Below are positions 12,709 through 24,116 of a stretch of DNA of 64,000 bases, piece after piece. Position numbers and translations under genes: made by a program. The DNA is from Cryptomeria japonica. Taxonomy: Eukaryota > Streptophyta > Pinopsida > Cupressales > Cupressaceae. How positions within the stretch are numbered: the stretch's first letter is position 1; each line of letters begins with the position of its first letter. The stretch covers positions 656,468,292 to 656,532,291 of the forward strand of contig NC_081414.1 of NCBI RefSeq assembly GCF_030272615.1. Direction: 5' to 3'. Under the pieces are notes generated by a model that ran no database searches, was not told where the DNA came from, and worked only from the letters and a program-made list of their open reading frames with translations.

Positions 12709-14865
12709 TACACTCCAATGAATAAAGTTATTATTATTTACAAATGGTGGTATTTGATTCACAAATCGGAGATTAATTCTGAAAAGACCCCACATGCTTT
12801 CTGGGTTTTTCTTGTTGCTTTTAACCTTGGGGTTTCTAAATTCTGTAGATCATATCTCATCTTGGGTTTAGATCTGTTGTGTTTCTAGATATCAAGGAGG
12901 TTTTGATTAGTGTTGTTGGAGGTGTGATGGGAGGAAAGAGGAAGAGAATGGATCCCCTATCCTATGATGAATGGAAGCAAAAGCCTAAGGTGTGGGAGGT
13001 TTTGGATGCTGGTAATATGACTGGCTTCATGGAGCATCTACAAGGTTGGAACCCCTCCATTACTAGAATCTTTAAAAAACATTGGAAGGACGACAAGATT
13101 AATATTTACGGATGGAAGGTGAATATCAACGAGGGTGTTATTGTTGATATTACTGGTCTCACCCTTGATGGTAGGAAGTTTTACAGAGACTAAAAAACTC
13201 ACGGACTCTACCATCAAAAGATTTCTAAAAGAGGAGGCTGAAAAGGCCAAATTGGTAAAGGGCAGTAAGACCTACTACTCTCCCAAGGTGATAAAGAGGG
13301 TCTAGAGGTGGGTTTTATTTTCTATTATGCAGTACATTACTCTAGATAGGAGGTTTACTCGGGTCTATGGGTATCATTTTGTGATGTTGAATTACTTTTA
13401 TTATAAAGAGAAGGTATCTATTCCTTTCTATCATCTTTGTTCTTTGAATACTAGTATTAAGAATGCTAGGGCTAATCCAAATACTAACCCTTTTCTCCAT
13501 GAAGGGTTAATGGTGTTATTGTATGATTATGTAAAATCCACTTCCATACAACAAACCATTTCTGACCATTTTGCCTCAAAAGATTACATGCATGATTCAG
13601 ATGAATAGGAGGAAGGAGGGTCTGATATGGAATTAGAAGAGGATACGAACATGACTACCCCTATTAATAATACTAACAAAGGTAAAGGCAAAGAATAGTG
13701 ACTAAGAATAGGAGAAAGAAGAATCAAGAGGAGAAAAGTTGTATGAGGAAGAAGATGATGATGATGAGGGTATGGAGACAAAGAATGAGGATGAGTGGGT
13801 TGCCTCTCCTCTAAAGAAGAAGACAAAGATTTAGCCTTCCATCTCTGCCAAAATCTTGGGGGATGATGTGGGCAATTCCAAAGTTCTCTCCCCTCCTTTG
13901 GCTTCTAAGAGCCTTGTTCGACCTGTTGATCGTATACTTAAGGATGCGATAGGTGAGGGTTTCTCTCCCATCAATAATAAAATCCCTGTTGTTGATTTAG
14001 AAACCCCTAGAGAAGAGGCTACTTTTACTAACCTGAATAATAACAATGGAGACCCTACTATCAATGTGTTTCAAAATGCCAAGGATGGGATGCTAGTTTT
14101 CTACAGGGTAATGAAATGGGTCTTTCTTGAGGTCAAGGACATAAAAGCCAAGCAAAATGCTTCCTCCAACAAGATTGAAATTATTGAAGCCATGAGCACT
14201 GGTAAGATTAGCTCTTTCCTTGATAATTTGAGGGAGTTGATAAAAGAGGTTAATGATGCTGAAGCCATCACTAATGCTTATGGCTCCAATTTTAAAGTGG
14301 TGGAGGCTAGGTTTAAATATTTGGAGAGGAGGGTTTTCAATTTGGACGGTACCCTCAAGAAAATTGGGGAGAAGAGTTATTAAATACTCAAGGCCTCTAT
14401 TGAACACCTTAAAGATCTTGATCACCAAGTTGGACCAGGTCAACTGGGAGAAAGCTATTGTTGAAGTTATGGAAGACAAGAATACAAGCATTGAAGATGC
14501 TTATGCTAGTCTAGGTAAGAGAACACATGCAAGTAGGAGGAAGAAGGAAATGCATGCTAATAAGGAGATCGAAGAAATTAAGAGTGAAGCTGGCTCTATG
14601 GATCAATTGGAGATGGAAGCTACGAAGCTCCTTAAAAGTTTCACTTAGGTCCATTTCTTGGTAGATCCTCTGTTGTCCCTTGTGCGCCTGTGTGCTATCC
14701 TTTTGCTAGTTTTTGGTCCTTCCTTGGCTTTTTGTTTGTTTGCTAGTTTTTTTATCCTTTTTTTAATGTTTTATTTATGTGGGTCTATATAGTTCAATAT
14801 TTTTATATAATGTTGTAAAGGATCTCGAGGTCCCTTCAAAACTTGTTTTTCACTTAATCAAAAAG
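12709..14865 (+). mobile_element. Retroposed unit nested in copia, flanked by 13-bp duplication
   Basis: The 2157-bp insert has no LTR and no terminal inverted repeats, ends in a short A-rich tail (CACTTAATCAAAAAG, 14851-14865), and is bracketed by a 13-bp direct repeat. These are hallmarks of target-primed reverse transcription. Its 3' end also shares ATATAGTTCARTRTTTTTA (14787-14805) and CACTTWWATCAAAAA with the 3' end of the LINE that ends near 19525, suggesting LINE-driven mobilisation. It carries one long decayed reading frame and no RT or endonuclease. Confidence 0.7.
12912..14648 (+). pseudogene. Unknown plant repeat-borne protein with C-terminal coiled coil
   Basis: Four open stretches (12879-13193, 13327-13608, 13856-14383, 14253-14648) together look like one protein of over 500 residues, broken by frameshifts near 13175 and 14380 and by a few stops. 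The likely start is the ATG near 12927 (MGGKRKRMD). The N-terminal globular part includes EHLQGWNPSITRIF, VDITGLTLDGRKF, QYITLDRRFTRVYGYHF and PFYHLCSLN. It is followed by an acidic Lys/Asp/Glu linker (about 13600-13830) and a heptad-like helical C-terminus (14100-14640). I recall similar anonymous proteins from gymnosperm repeats but cannot assign a function. It is not the DUF4283 ORF1 of L1 elements. Confidence 0.5.
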
Positions 14866-14878
14866 ACTTGTTGATAAA
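14866..14878 (+). repeat. Target-site duplication, right copy (13 bp)
   Basis: Exact second copy of ACTTGTTGATAAA. Immediately after it the copia integrase frame resumes. Confidence 0.8.
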
Positions 14879-15667
14879 ACATATATGGGGGTGTTGTTAG
14901 GAAATAATCCTTCAATGAAACGTCTTATAGTATTTGGGTGTGAAGCTTAATATGCTCATGTTTTGAGTGAAAGGAGTTCTAAGCTAGAGAACAAAGTAGT
15001 GAAATGAATCTTTATCAATTATGGTGTTGGTGTAAAGGCTACAAGCTTTGGGATCTAGTGTTAGATTTTAATTAATTTATCTATCATAAATATTTTATTT
15101 TTAGAGAGATGAAACCTTCCATTATTTACCTATAGCCAAAGTAGAGCAGAAGTAAAACAAGGAAGCAATTTAGTTTCCTTCAACCCCTAAGATAGAAGAA
15201 CTATGATCTCATAATGGATTTTATGATGAAGAGAGATCTAGTAGCTCTGAAAGTTCAAAATAATATGAGGAACCTCAACCTCAACCTTTGTGGAGGTCTA
15301 TAAGAATTAGGTGACAACCAAATAGGTTTGGTTATTCAATTTTAGATTCTAGTTATATTTTCTTCAATTGCTAACAATGATGATCCTAGGATTGTGAGAG
15401 AGGCTATGGGTATGAGTGATGAAAGTTCCTGGATGAAATCCATGGATAAAGAGATGACATATTTGAAGAATAATATTACATGTGATTTGTTATTCTTGCT
15501 CAAATGATGCAAGCCTATGTGATGAAAATGCGTGTTCAAGAAAATGTGTTGTCTCGATGGTAGTGTTGAGAAATATAAATCATGATTGATCAAGAAGGGG
15601 TATTCATAGGTTGAGGGAATGGAGTATGGTGAAATTTTTTCTCCCATTACAAAGATGACATTCGTTT

Positions 15668-15716
15668 GATTCTTGTTATCACTTGCTACAACTGATTCTT
15701 GTTATCACTTGCTACA
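15668..15716 (+). repeat. 23-bp direct repeat at the copia/LINE junction
   Basis: A 23-bp word beginning GATTCTTGTTATCACTTG occurs at 15668-15690 and again at 15694-15716, three bases apart. The second copy ends where copia homology stops. A repair or insertion scar is likely. Confidence 0.7.
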
Positions 15717-18700
15717 TCTTTCAAGAAAAACAGAGGATTCAAGATATGATTGAAGTCTTAATTCACATGTGATTCAACATGGTATGGTGCCTCTTGTTTT
15801 TGATGAACTAAAATTGCTAAAAGTAGAGCTTGAAGAATTTTTGTCTAGAGAAGAAATCTATTGGAGACAAAAATTGAGGGAGATCTCGCTTTCAGATGGT
15901 GATAGAAATACAAAAAAAATTCACTCTTCAACAAAAATTAAGAGAAGTAAAAATAGGATATCTTGTATTGAGTGTCCAAATGGCAGACTTTTAACAGAAC
16001 AAGAGGATATTGCTTCAAAGGTAGTTAGTTTTTTTAAGTCACTATTGTCTTCGGAGCATGGAGATCTTCATAATAACATTTCTTCTAATATTCCTTCTTT
16101 GGTATCTTCAGAAGATAATAAAATGTTGATGTCTTCTTTTTCTTTGGATGAAGTTAAGAATGTTGTTTTTGCAGTGAACCCTAATAAGGCTCTAGGACTA
16201 GATGGCTTTACTCCTTTATTTTTTCAGAAATGCTGGGATTTTGTGGGAAATGATGTTTTATTGGCCCTTGAGGAAACTAGAAGGAATAGGTCTGTTTTGA
16301 AAGAGCTTAATAATACAATGATTGTAATTATTCCTAAAAAAGAGGTTACCAAGAAATTTGCTGATTTTCGCCCTATTGCTTTATGTAATACTTTGTACAA
16401 GATTTTTACCAAGGATATTTCTTTAAGGTTGGCTAAAATTTTACCTAAGATCATTTCTTTAGAACAAGGTGGTTTTGTTCCAGGAAGGGAGACAATGAAG
16501 GGAGCTTTAGTGGCACATGAGGTTCTGCATTCTATTTCTACTCAGAGAATCTCAGCCATGATCCTCAAATTAGATATGATGAAAGCATATGATAGAGTAG
16601 AATGGGGGGCATTGTGTGCTGTTCTACTTAAATTGGGCTTTTCCAAGGCATGGGTCAAATGGATTCGTGCTTGTATTTCTTCTGCAAGGCTCTTAGTTCT
16701 AATTAATGGCTCCCCTTGTGGTTTTTTCTCCTCTTCTAGGGGTTTTAGGCAGGGGGATCCCCTATCTCCTTTCTTGTTCATTCTTCTAGCTGAAACGTTC
16801 AGTTGGGCTATAAGAGCCGCTAAGCTGGGAGGGCTTTGGAAGGGAATTAGGATTCATAATGTTCCACAAAGCATTTCGCATTGCTTGTTTGTAGATGATA
16901 CCTTGTTATTTGGTCAGGCGTCTTTGGGTGAGGCAAGAGTGATAAAGGGGATAATATAGAATTTTGCATCCTTTTTTGGTAAGAGAATCAATGTTGATAA
17001 GTCAAAGATTTTTTTCCTTCATGCTTCACAATTGGTTCAGGATAGATTGAAGATTTTTTGGGGATTTTCATCTGGAAATCTTCCTTGTTCTTATCTTGGT
17101 ATACCTTTGTTCATTAAGTAGGATAGAGTTGAGTTTTGGGATAAGATTATTTCAGTTATCTCTAGAAGGATCCTATCATGGAATCATAGATGGTTATCTT
17201 TGGCTTGTAAGATTTTTCTTATTAAGTCTATCCTAAACGATGTTCCTATTTATCTCATGTATGCTTTGCACTCTCTGAAAGCCACTCTTGTTAGTTTGCA
17301 AGATACTCTTAAGTCCTTCCTTTGGAGTAATAATAAAGATGGTAAGAAGAAACTCCCTTTGGTAGCATGGGATAAAGTTTGTTTGCCTAAAAACCTTGGG
17401 GGCACAGGCATTAGGAGTCTGGAAAGTTAGAATTTAGCCTTAGGTGCTAAGTTGGTTTGGAAATTGTATGAGAGACCATTCTCCTTTTGGGCACAAATTA
17501 TGTTTGCTAAATATTTAAATAACAGACCTAGAGAATATGTTTTTCAAGTTTCTAATTTACCGTCCGGTTTAGCTATTTGGAATTTTCTAAGTAAATGTAG
17601 ATCACTGATTTTACCTCATCTCTCATGGATTGTTCATAATGGTAGAAAGGTCAGGTTTTGGGAGGAATTTTGGAATGAACATCCCCCTCTGGTGAACTTG
17701 AGGGATTGGTCTCCTTTAATTTCCACTCTTTCTTCCCTTTGGGGTGTCTTTGTGGCTGATTATTTTGAAATTGAGTATAGTGGGAATCTTAAGGTGGCAA
17801 AATGGAAATCAATTGAGTTTCTAGATATTGATCAAAATGTGAAATTGGAATATGAAAAGATGTTGGTGGAGAGAGTAATAATTCTTTCTGATGCTGACGA
17901 TTAGCTTATCTGGACAAGGAATATCTCTGGTAAGTACACAGTTAAGGATTGCTATAATTCTCTCTTGGTTGCTAAAGATTTATCTACTTGGCCATACAAG
18001 CTATTTTGGCATATGGCTTGCCTCCCAAAGGCTGGTGCTTTTGCTTGGTTAGTAGTGCAGGATAGGGTCCTTACAGGATTGAGGTTGGACAGGTTGGGTA
18101 TTACTACAATATTTTCTTGTGTCTTTTGTAATAAAAATTTAGAATCCTTTGCACACTTGTTCCTTCACTGTGATTTTGCCTATGCTTGCTGGCAGTGGTT
18201 GTTTGAAAAGCTTAATCTCTCCTTTGTTATTGGTAAGGATTTCCTTTCCCACTTTAGAGCCTAGCCTCTCCTTTTTGCCTCATCTTTCTATGCATGTTTT
18301 TGGATTATTTCTCCATCTATTGTGATTTGGAATATTTGGTTAGAGGGTAATAATAGGAATTTTAAACAAACAAGTTCTTCCTTGGTTGAGGTTTTATTGA
18401 GGATTGAATCTTCCATCTCTGAAGTTGCTTTGTCTTTTATCTATAAGAATTTGGAAACCCTTACCTCTTTTTCTCATTGGGATGGTAGGGTAGCTCGAGT
18501 TTGGAGAATTTTATCAATCTTACCTTCTCATGGATCTATTTTAAATAAGACTAATGCTATAAGTAAGAGAAATTTTGCTTGTTGGAAACCTCCTCCACAA
18601 CGGCACTTTAAATTGAATTTTGATGGTACTTCTCATGGGAACCCTGGCTTGGCAGGGGTAGGTATGGTAATTTATGATCATAAGGTAAGATTTATTCAAG

Positions 18701-19525
18701 CTCATTGTCATGTGATTGGTTTCAAGTCTAACAATTGTGCATAATTCTTTGCTTTGTCTTTTGGTTTGGATATGGCTATATCTTTGGGAATTAAGGACTT
18801 GATAATTGAGGGTGATTCTATGGTTATTATTCAAAGTGTCATGAAAAAAAAGTCGAATTGTTGGCAATTACAATATATACTTGATCATATTTTACAAAAA
18901 TTAGACTTTTTTGAATCCTTCTTGATTTCCCACTGTTATATGGAAGTGAATAAGATTGCAAATTTCTTAGCTAATTCAGCCATTGATAGTGATGCTAATA
19001 TGTGGGAGGTAAGTGTGGATGAGATCCCTTCCTCGGTTTTGGAATTATTGAAGTAAAGAAGGGCATAGCTGTTGTCTTCATCAACCTCCTTATTTGGTGT
19101 GGGTTCTGCTATGCTTGATCATAATGTTTATTTTGACAGGGTGTCTGATTATGGTTTCATTTATGCTATGTGGTATCATTCTAACTAGTGGTTGGAGAAT
19201 TGTGTGTCATAGACAGGGGTGGTTCAAACTAGTGTCTTTTGGCAGCAATGGATATGCATCCTTCAGTGATCATACTTTAATCTTCCTTCTATGGCGGCTT
19301 CCTTTATATATAATGTAGCTTGTGTAATTGGGATGGGTTTTTTGATGTACTATGCTAATGGGCATTTGGTATTGGGTAGAATAGGCTTGTGTTACTTAAG
19401 CAATACTAAAGGGTTTTCTTACTAGTTCTTTCCCTTCAGTGCTTTTTGAACCAGACACTATAAAAAAACTTTTAAAATTTAATATAGTTCAGTGTTTTTA
19501 TCCACTTTTATCAAAAAAAATAAAA
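15717..19525 (+). mobile_element. 5'-truncated L1-type LINE
   Basis: The element lacks ORF1 and the endonuclease domain and begins inside ORF2 just before the RT. It ends in CACTTTTATC plus an A-rich tail (19504-19525). No target-site duplication was found with certainty, which may reflect rearrangement at the left junction (15668-15716). Confidence 0.8.
15769..19056 (+). pseudogene. LINE ORF2: reverse transcriptase, zf-RVT and RNase H, with in-frame stops only
   Basis: One frame stays open for about 3.3 kb apart from stops ending at 16959, near 17120, 17430, 17904, 18264 and 18744. RT landmarks: NKALGLDGF (about 16180-16206), FRPIALCNTLYK, KLDMMKAYDRVEW, RGFRQGDPLSPFLF and the catalytic FVDD (16888-16899, usually FADD). 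A zinc-binding reverse-transcriptase domain follows at about 17985-18200 (FWHMACLPKAGAFAWL, CVFC, HLFLHC). A C-terminal RNase H begins at FDGTSHGNPG (about 18618). The RNase H catalytic Glu is replaced by the TAA at 18742-18744. Upstream, SDGDRNTK is the usual pre-RT phrase. Five stops are TAG. Confidence 0.9.
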
Positions 19526-19610
19526 TTTATTTATTGAAGCTAAATTAATGTATACTTATTTATACACATCTTATTAATTCCCAGGAGTATTTATTCTTTA
19601 CAATTGTATT

Positions 19611-21937
19611 TGTAGTGTCCCTCCTTGACATATTTTTACTTTGATGTATTTATAGACATTCATTTGCTTGCTGAGATACATTCATGATACTTTGGGTAAA
19701 TGTTATGGTTTTATGTTTTGATGATACTGGTAGACAACAGTTATTACATCTTGACAAATGATACATTATTCTTGTATGGATGATGATGTACTCTGGAATA
19801 TGTTGGGATTTATGAATGGTTATTTATGCATATTTAGTAGTTTATGTTTGCTCATGGTGTTATCATGATATGTAACGACTTATTAGGAATTATTTGTCGG
19901 AGCCTTCTTGGGAGTTTAAATGTAATTTATTTATTTATTTGTTTACTTACTTATTTATTTATTTAAAGCTTTTATATTTAATTGGGATTTTAATTGATCA
20001 TTTTATTGAATCTTTTTATTTAATTGTTAATTATTTATTTATTTATTTATTTTATTTTTCTTTATAGATTTATTGGGTGTTATATTTAGTAATTAATATT
20101 TTTTATTTATTTTCTCTTGTTTTCGAAGGTGGAACTAGAGTAAGCCTTATGCTTTGCATTGAATCTTTATTTATTTTTTTGCATGCAAAATTTCTGTAAT
20201 TATTATTATTGTTATTACTAAGAATTTTTCATTGTACTCTATTTAGAGCTTTTTAAAATAATTTGGAAGAGAGTTTTGCATTATTATTGCATTGGCTAGA
20301 TTTTGGAGAAGTTTTGCAGTGTGTTGCTTTGGAGAATTTTCGGTGAATTTGGGAAAAGAATTGCTTTTGGGTTTTCAAAGAGATTTTTCTGGATAGTTGT
20401 TCATTGTGATTTTCATATTGGAAGATTTCTTGGTTCATGTAGATTTTCTTGGTGTATCTAGATTGTGGTTGGGTCTTCAATTTCTTCTCTCACTTTTTAG
20501 ACCTTTCTTTGATATTCTAGGTTGGAGATTTTCTAATACCTTTGAATTTGATTTTAATTTTATTTTCGAGAAAGGAAAAGATTGTATTCTCCGTATTTGG
20601 ATATTATTTTTTGGAACTTTCAGAGAATTTGAAAAAAAATCCTATAATTATGAATTATGTTTATTATGTATGGGTATTTTAAAGAATTATGGATGCAATT
20701 TATTTGTGTATAGAATTTTGGTGTATCAAAATAGTCCCTTTGAAAATTTATTTCCTGATATTCTATATTTAGTCTATAAGAATAGTGGTTGAATTTGTGG
20801 AGTGTTTATCTCTGTATATTTATTCTAAGAATCATGCCCTTTAGTATGAAGTTTGGATTTCTCTATGCTTAGAATGGTCGGGCATTGTTTTCCATAGTTT
20901 TGATCTTTGTTTTGTGAAATTCTTGTCGTGAAATCATTTCTCTTTCTTTGAGTTCTCTTGTTTTGACTTCTGGAGCTTAAATACTTTCCTTTGGATTGGT
21001 TTTGCATTTCAAATGTTGTCTAAGGTTCTTCCTTGGTTTGAATAATCTCTATTTTTCTTTTGAAATCATAAATTTACTAATTTTTCCTAGGCACTTAAAG
21101 ACTCCATGGATGCATTAAAATAATCCACGGATGTGTTAAAACATGCATCGTATGTGCTAAAATGACATTTTTGATATTTTTGGAACTTATGGGTTGTTTT
21201 CGCTAGTTCGAGTCAGACCAGAGACTTGTTTTGGATTGTATATTTTTGTGATGGTTTTCCAAAATTGATTTATTGCTAATTTGAATGAAATTGGAGGGAT
21301 AGTTGATATTTTTTATGATGTGCTCTTTTGGAAATTATATTGAGCTTGGAAAATCAAATTACTATAATGCTTCAGTTTTGTAATATGGGAATCAAAGGAT
21401 TATGCATTACGAATGGTTATTGATTTCTGTTGTATCCCTATATCATAGGAACATTCTAGGGGAAGTGGCTTCCAATAAGTGTCGGGGTAATTTCCAAGAG
21501 AGCTCCTTGTAAGGATGTTTGGAGGACTGCTAGGATACCTCATGAGAGTTATTTGTAAAAGTGATAACCCTACTAATTTATTTAGGGTTTGGGTAGTTTT
21601 CAGATTAATAAGATAATAATATTTGTTGTAGTTCCCCACTCATGACCAAGAGTTCTAGTATAGGCTTTGGATGAGGTTGGGAAGGCCTTGATCGCATGAC
21701 TATACTCCCTTGTCTTCATGAGAGGTTGATTTGGTTCCACATGAGTGTCACCTACCTAGAGGTTCCACATAAGGATGTTTGGAGGTCTAGACTACCGAGA
21801 GATTCCCAGTAACGATTCTTGGAGTTCTAATTGTCAACATGTGATGAAACTTCTACTTACATGTGTCCTTGGTCTGAGCCTTGTTTCATGGAAGTCATTA
21901 ACATTTGTATTTATCTAGATTTGAGCCTATGTCTTGT
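19611..21937 (+). repeat. 5' LTR of the chromovirus-like element, left part
   Basis: Starts TGTAGTGTCC and continues without coding potential to the insertion point of the nested Tat element. The right part is 28735-29372, ending GGCATTACA next to the primer site. The start is inferred from the TG end and from the joint logic, not from a second LTR copy. Confidence 0.4.
21933..21937 (+). repeat. Target-site duplication CTTGT, left copy
   Basis: CTTGT precedes the left LTR and recurs at 28730-28734 after the right LTR. Confidence 0.8.
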
Positions 21938-23138
21938 TGTAGCATCCTAGAATTGTGACCCTCACAATTTTGACCACATCTTAGGCCCTCACTTATGTGA
22001 CTACATCTCTCTACTTGATTGAGACCCCTCTCTGCATGTTCATCCTGATTCGTCTCCCATCACATCCCTGATGACACCTCGAGACCCTGTCAATGCCCCA
22101 AGATAGGGTAGGACAAGCCCCTGTCCCCCTTGCACAGGGGCATGGCACCCCTATCCTCCCTCTTAGGGTGGCCCTAAGATGGGTCCATTCGACCCTTGAA
22201 TCTAGTTTGTTCCTCGGGGAATTAAATCCTCCAATGTCGGCCTTCAATAAGATGAAAATAATTCTCCCAAGCTAGTATAAAAGGGGATGTAGCTCTCTCA
22301 TTTGTATAACAAGGAATAAGAAAAAATATACGAGCATAAGGAGAATAAGAGAAATTCAAACAGAAGATCTTCATTATCATCATTAAGCATTCAAGTTCTC
22401 CTCTTCATGTGTCTTCTTCATTCATCCATTGGAACAACATTATAACATTCATTTACAAGTATGTGTGTGTTAGGGTTTTGTTATGTTAAATTCCATTTCA
22501 TACAATATTTATGATTACATTCAAGAACCAAAGAAACAATCATCAATCAATTGTAGATCTACAAGGTATACATTTCAATTATTTACATTTAAGCATTTGC
22601 AATTACTTTCTTTCAAGGTTGATTACTCAACCAAGGTTTGACTGAGACAAACCCCTATCCACAACCCTTTTCCCCTTCTTTTTTCTGTGTAGGTTGCGGG
22701 TGCACAACTCTAATTGTAAGTTTGAACTTCATTTGCAAAGATGAAAAAACCCTTTACGATGTGCGGATTTTTCAGAAGACCAAGTTCACTTTCAACTTCG
22801 TCCTAATGAATTTTCTCCAAATTTGCAGGGCAGATCCGCATCAGTCTAAATATCTCAAATCCGAAGTTACAATGTGATCCTAAACCAGTAGCTCCCTATT
22901 TAATCCATTTTTGTCTCCTTTTCTACATAGTCAACATATCTATTTATAAAAGAGGGTAAATCACATTCCAACAACTCACAATCCACTTGGTATTCACATC
23001 CTTATTTCCCTTGGGTTTGGATCTAGTGGATCAAGCCCGTCTTTTGAATGTAAAGTATCTCCCAATTGAAAATCCTCTTACTGGTTCCTTTCTCTCTCCT
23101 AGGTGGGTAACCACTAGGATCCAATTTTCCACTTTACA
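21938..23138 (+). repeat. Left LTR of the nested Tat element
   Basis: Starts TGTAGCATCC and ends CACTTTACA. It aligns along its whole length with 27534-28729, including AATTGTGACCCTCACAATT near the start and CCACTAGGATCCAATTTTCC near the end, with scattered substitutions and small indels. Confidence 0.9.
22276..22283 (+). promoter_or_regulatory. LTR TATA box (left)
   Basis: TATAAAAG followed by GGG, about 340 bp into the LTR and conserved at the equivalent place in the right LTR. Likely the element's RNA polymerase II promoter. Confidence 0.6.
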
Positions 23139-24116
23139 TTTTGGTGAGCTCGATGTCTTACATAATAATTTTAATTTTTTCTTATTAGATCTGAATAATT
23201 GTAATTTGAATTTCAAAATTTCATTTCCAATTTTGATCTTTTTGCGAATTTCAGAGGTTAATTACATAAAAACCCTAATTTTACATTATGAGAAAATTGA
23301 GCTTGTAAATTTTAGCATTTTAGTTGCTTGTTTTAGATCTGGTTTCTATTTCAAAATTGCAATTCAAATCTATCTTTTCATTCTGAAAATTAAGTGGTTA
23401 AAAAGAAAAAACCCTAATTTTTAAGAATCCCTTAATTTGACCTTTGACTACTAATTTGACCAATCTAGACATCTCCAAATCAACTATTCTTTTGGATTCC
23501 ACAATAAAATTATAATTTCTATAATTTATGAAAATTTCGGAAAAATTTGGTCGGACCAAGTACACTTTGCACTTGGTCCCTAGCTTTTTTCTTGAAATTT
23601 TGGGAGATGTAATTGACTATATTTTTCTATTTAAATCCAGAAAATTGGTGCACTTTATTAATTTTTACACCCCTTAAGGTTGAAAACAAATTCAAATTTC
23701 AATACTTTCAACTTTTTAATTAATTTTCATAAAAAGGTCCTAATTTTAGATCTTCTTTTCAAGTTAATTAACATTTTAATTAAGAGGCTTTCAATGGAAA
23801 TCAATGCACTATATTTATTTTCTATTTCAAACATGATTACACTATTGTTAACATATATTTATTACAATCATGTGTTTGATAATGGCTTCTTTCATTTCAT
23901 GTTGTTTATTTTCATAATAGCACTTGGTCATATTGTGTTACTAGGATTTCAAAGTCATTTCCTTTTCAAATCGATCTCAAATATTTCATATATCATTTTT
24001 CTTGCATTATGGTGATGTTTTTAAGAGAATGAATTTCATATGTTAATCACCTTAAGGCTTTTGTAGATCCCAATCTTAGAAATCCTAATCCTTGTACCTC
24101 TCCTAGGGTATCTTGT

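Larger units (their letters stand above)
11500..15716 (+). mobile_element. Ty1/copia pol fragment, interrupted by a nested insertion
   Basis: Domains appear in copia order: protease (11560-11700), gag-pre-integrase (about 12060-12200), integrase core (12260-12708), then after the insert the rest of the integrase (14866-15120) and the beginning of the RT (15330-15665). No LTRs were found. The element is cut at 15716, where LINE sequence starts. Several frameshifts and stops show long decay. Confidence 0.8.
14866..15716 (+). pseudogene. Copia integrase C-terminus and RT start
   Basis: Resumes the copia frame with RLIVFGCEA (about 14918-14945), GVGVKGYKLWD (about 15022-15055) and FREMKPS. A RRSTR-like linker follows (about 15285-15310), then the RT start including ESSWMKSMDKEM-like phrasing at 15425-15460 and a KWVFKKKC-like block near 15520. 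Stops occur every 20-60 codons. It ends at a short direct duplication next to the LINE junction, and the RT catalytic motif is missing. Confidence 0.75.

Noticed and set aside
15769-19056. Idea that in-frame TAG codons are read through (recoded amber)
   Set aside because: A plant nuclear genome uses the standard code, the copy is 5'-truncated, and one stop is TAA at a catalytic residue; decay explains it.
22011-22275. Frames on both strands in the LTR (and at 27607-27852)
   Set aside because: They fall inside LTR sequence duplicated at both ends of the element; no domain, opposite-strand shadows.
23680-24015. Hydrophobic 111-residue plus-strand frame resembling a membrane protein
   Set aside because: A Phe/Ile/Leu-rich translation of T-rich leader DNA inside the nested element; no Met context or family similarity recognised.
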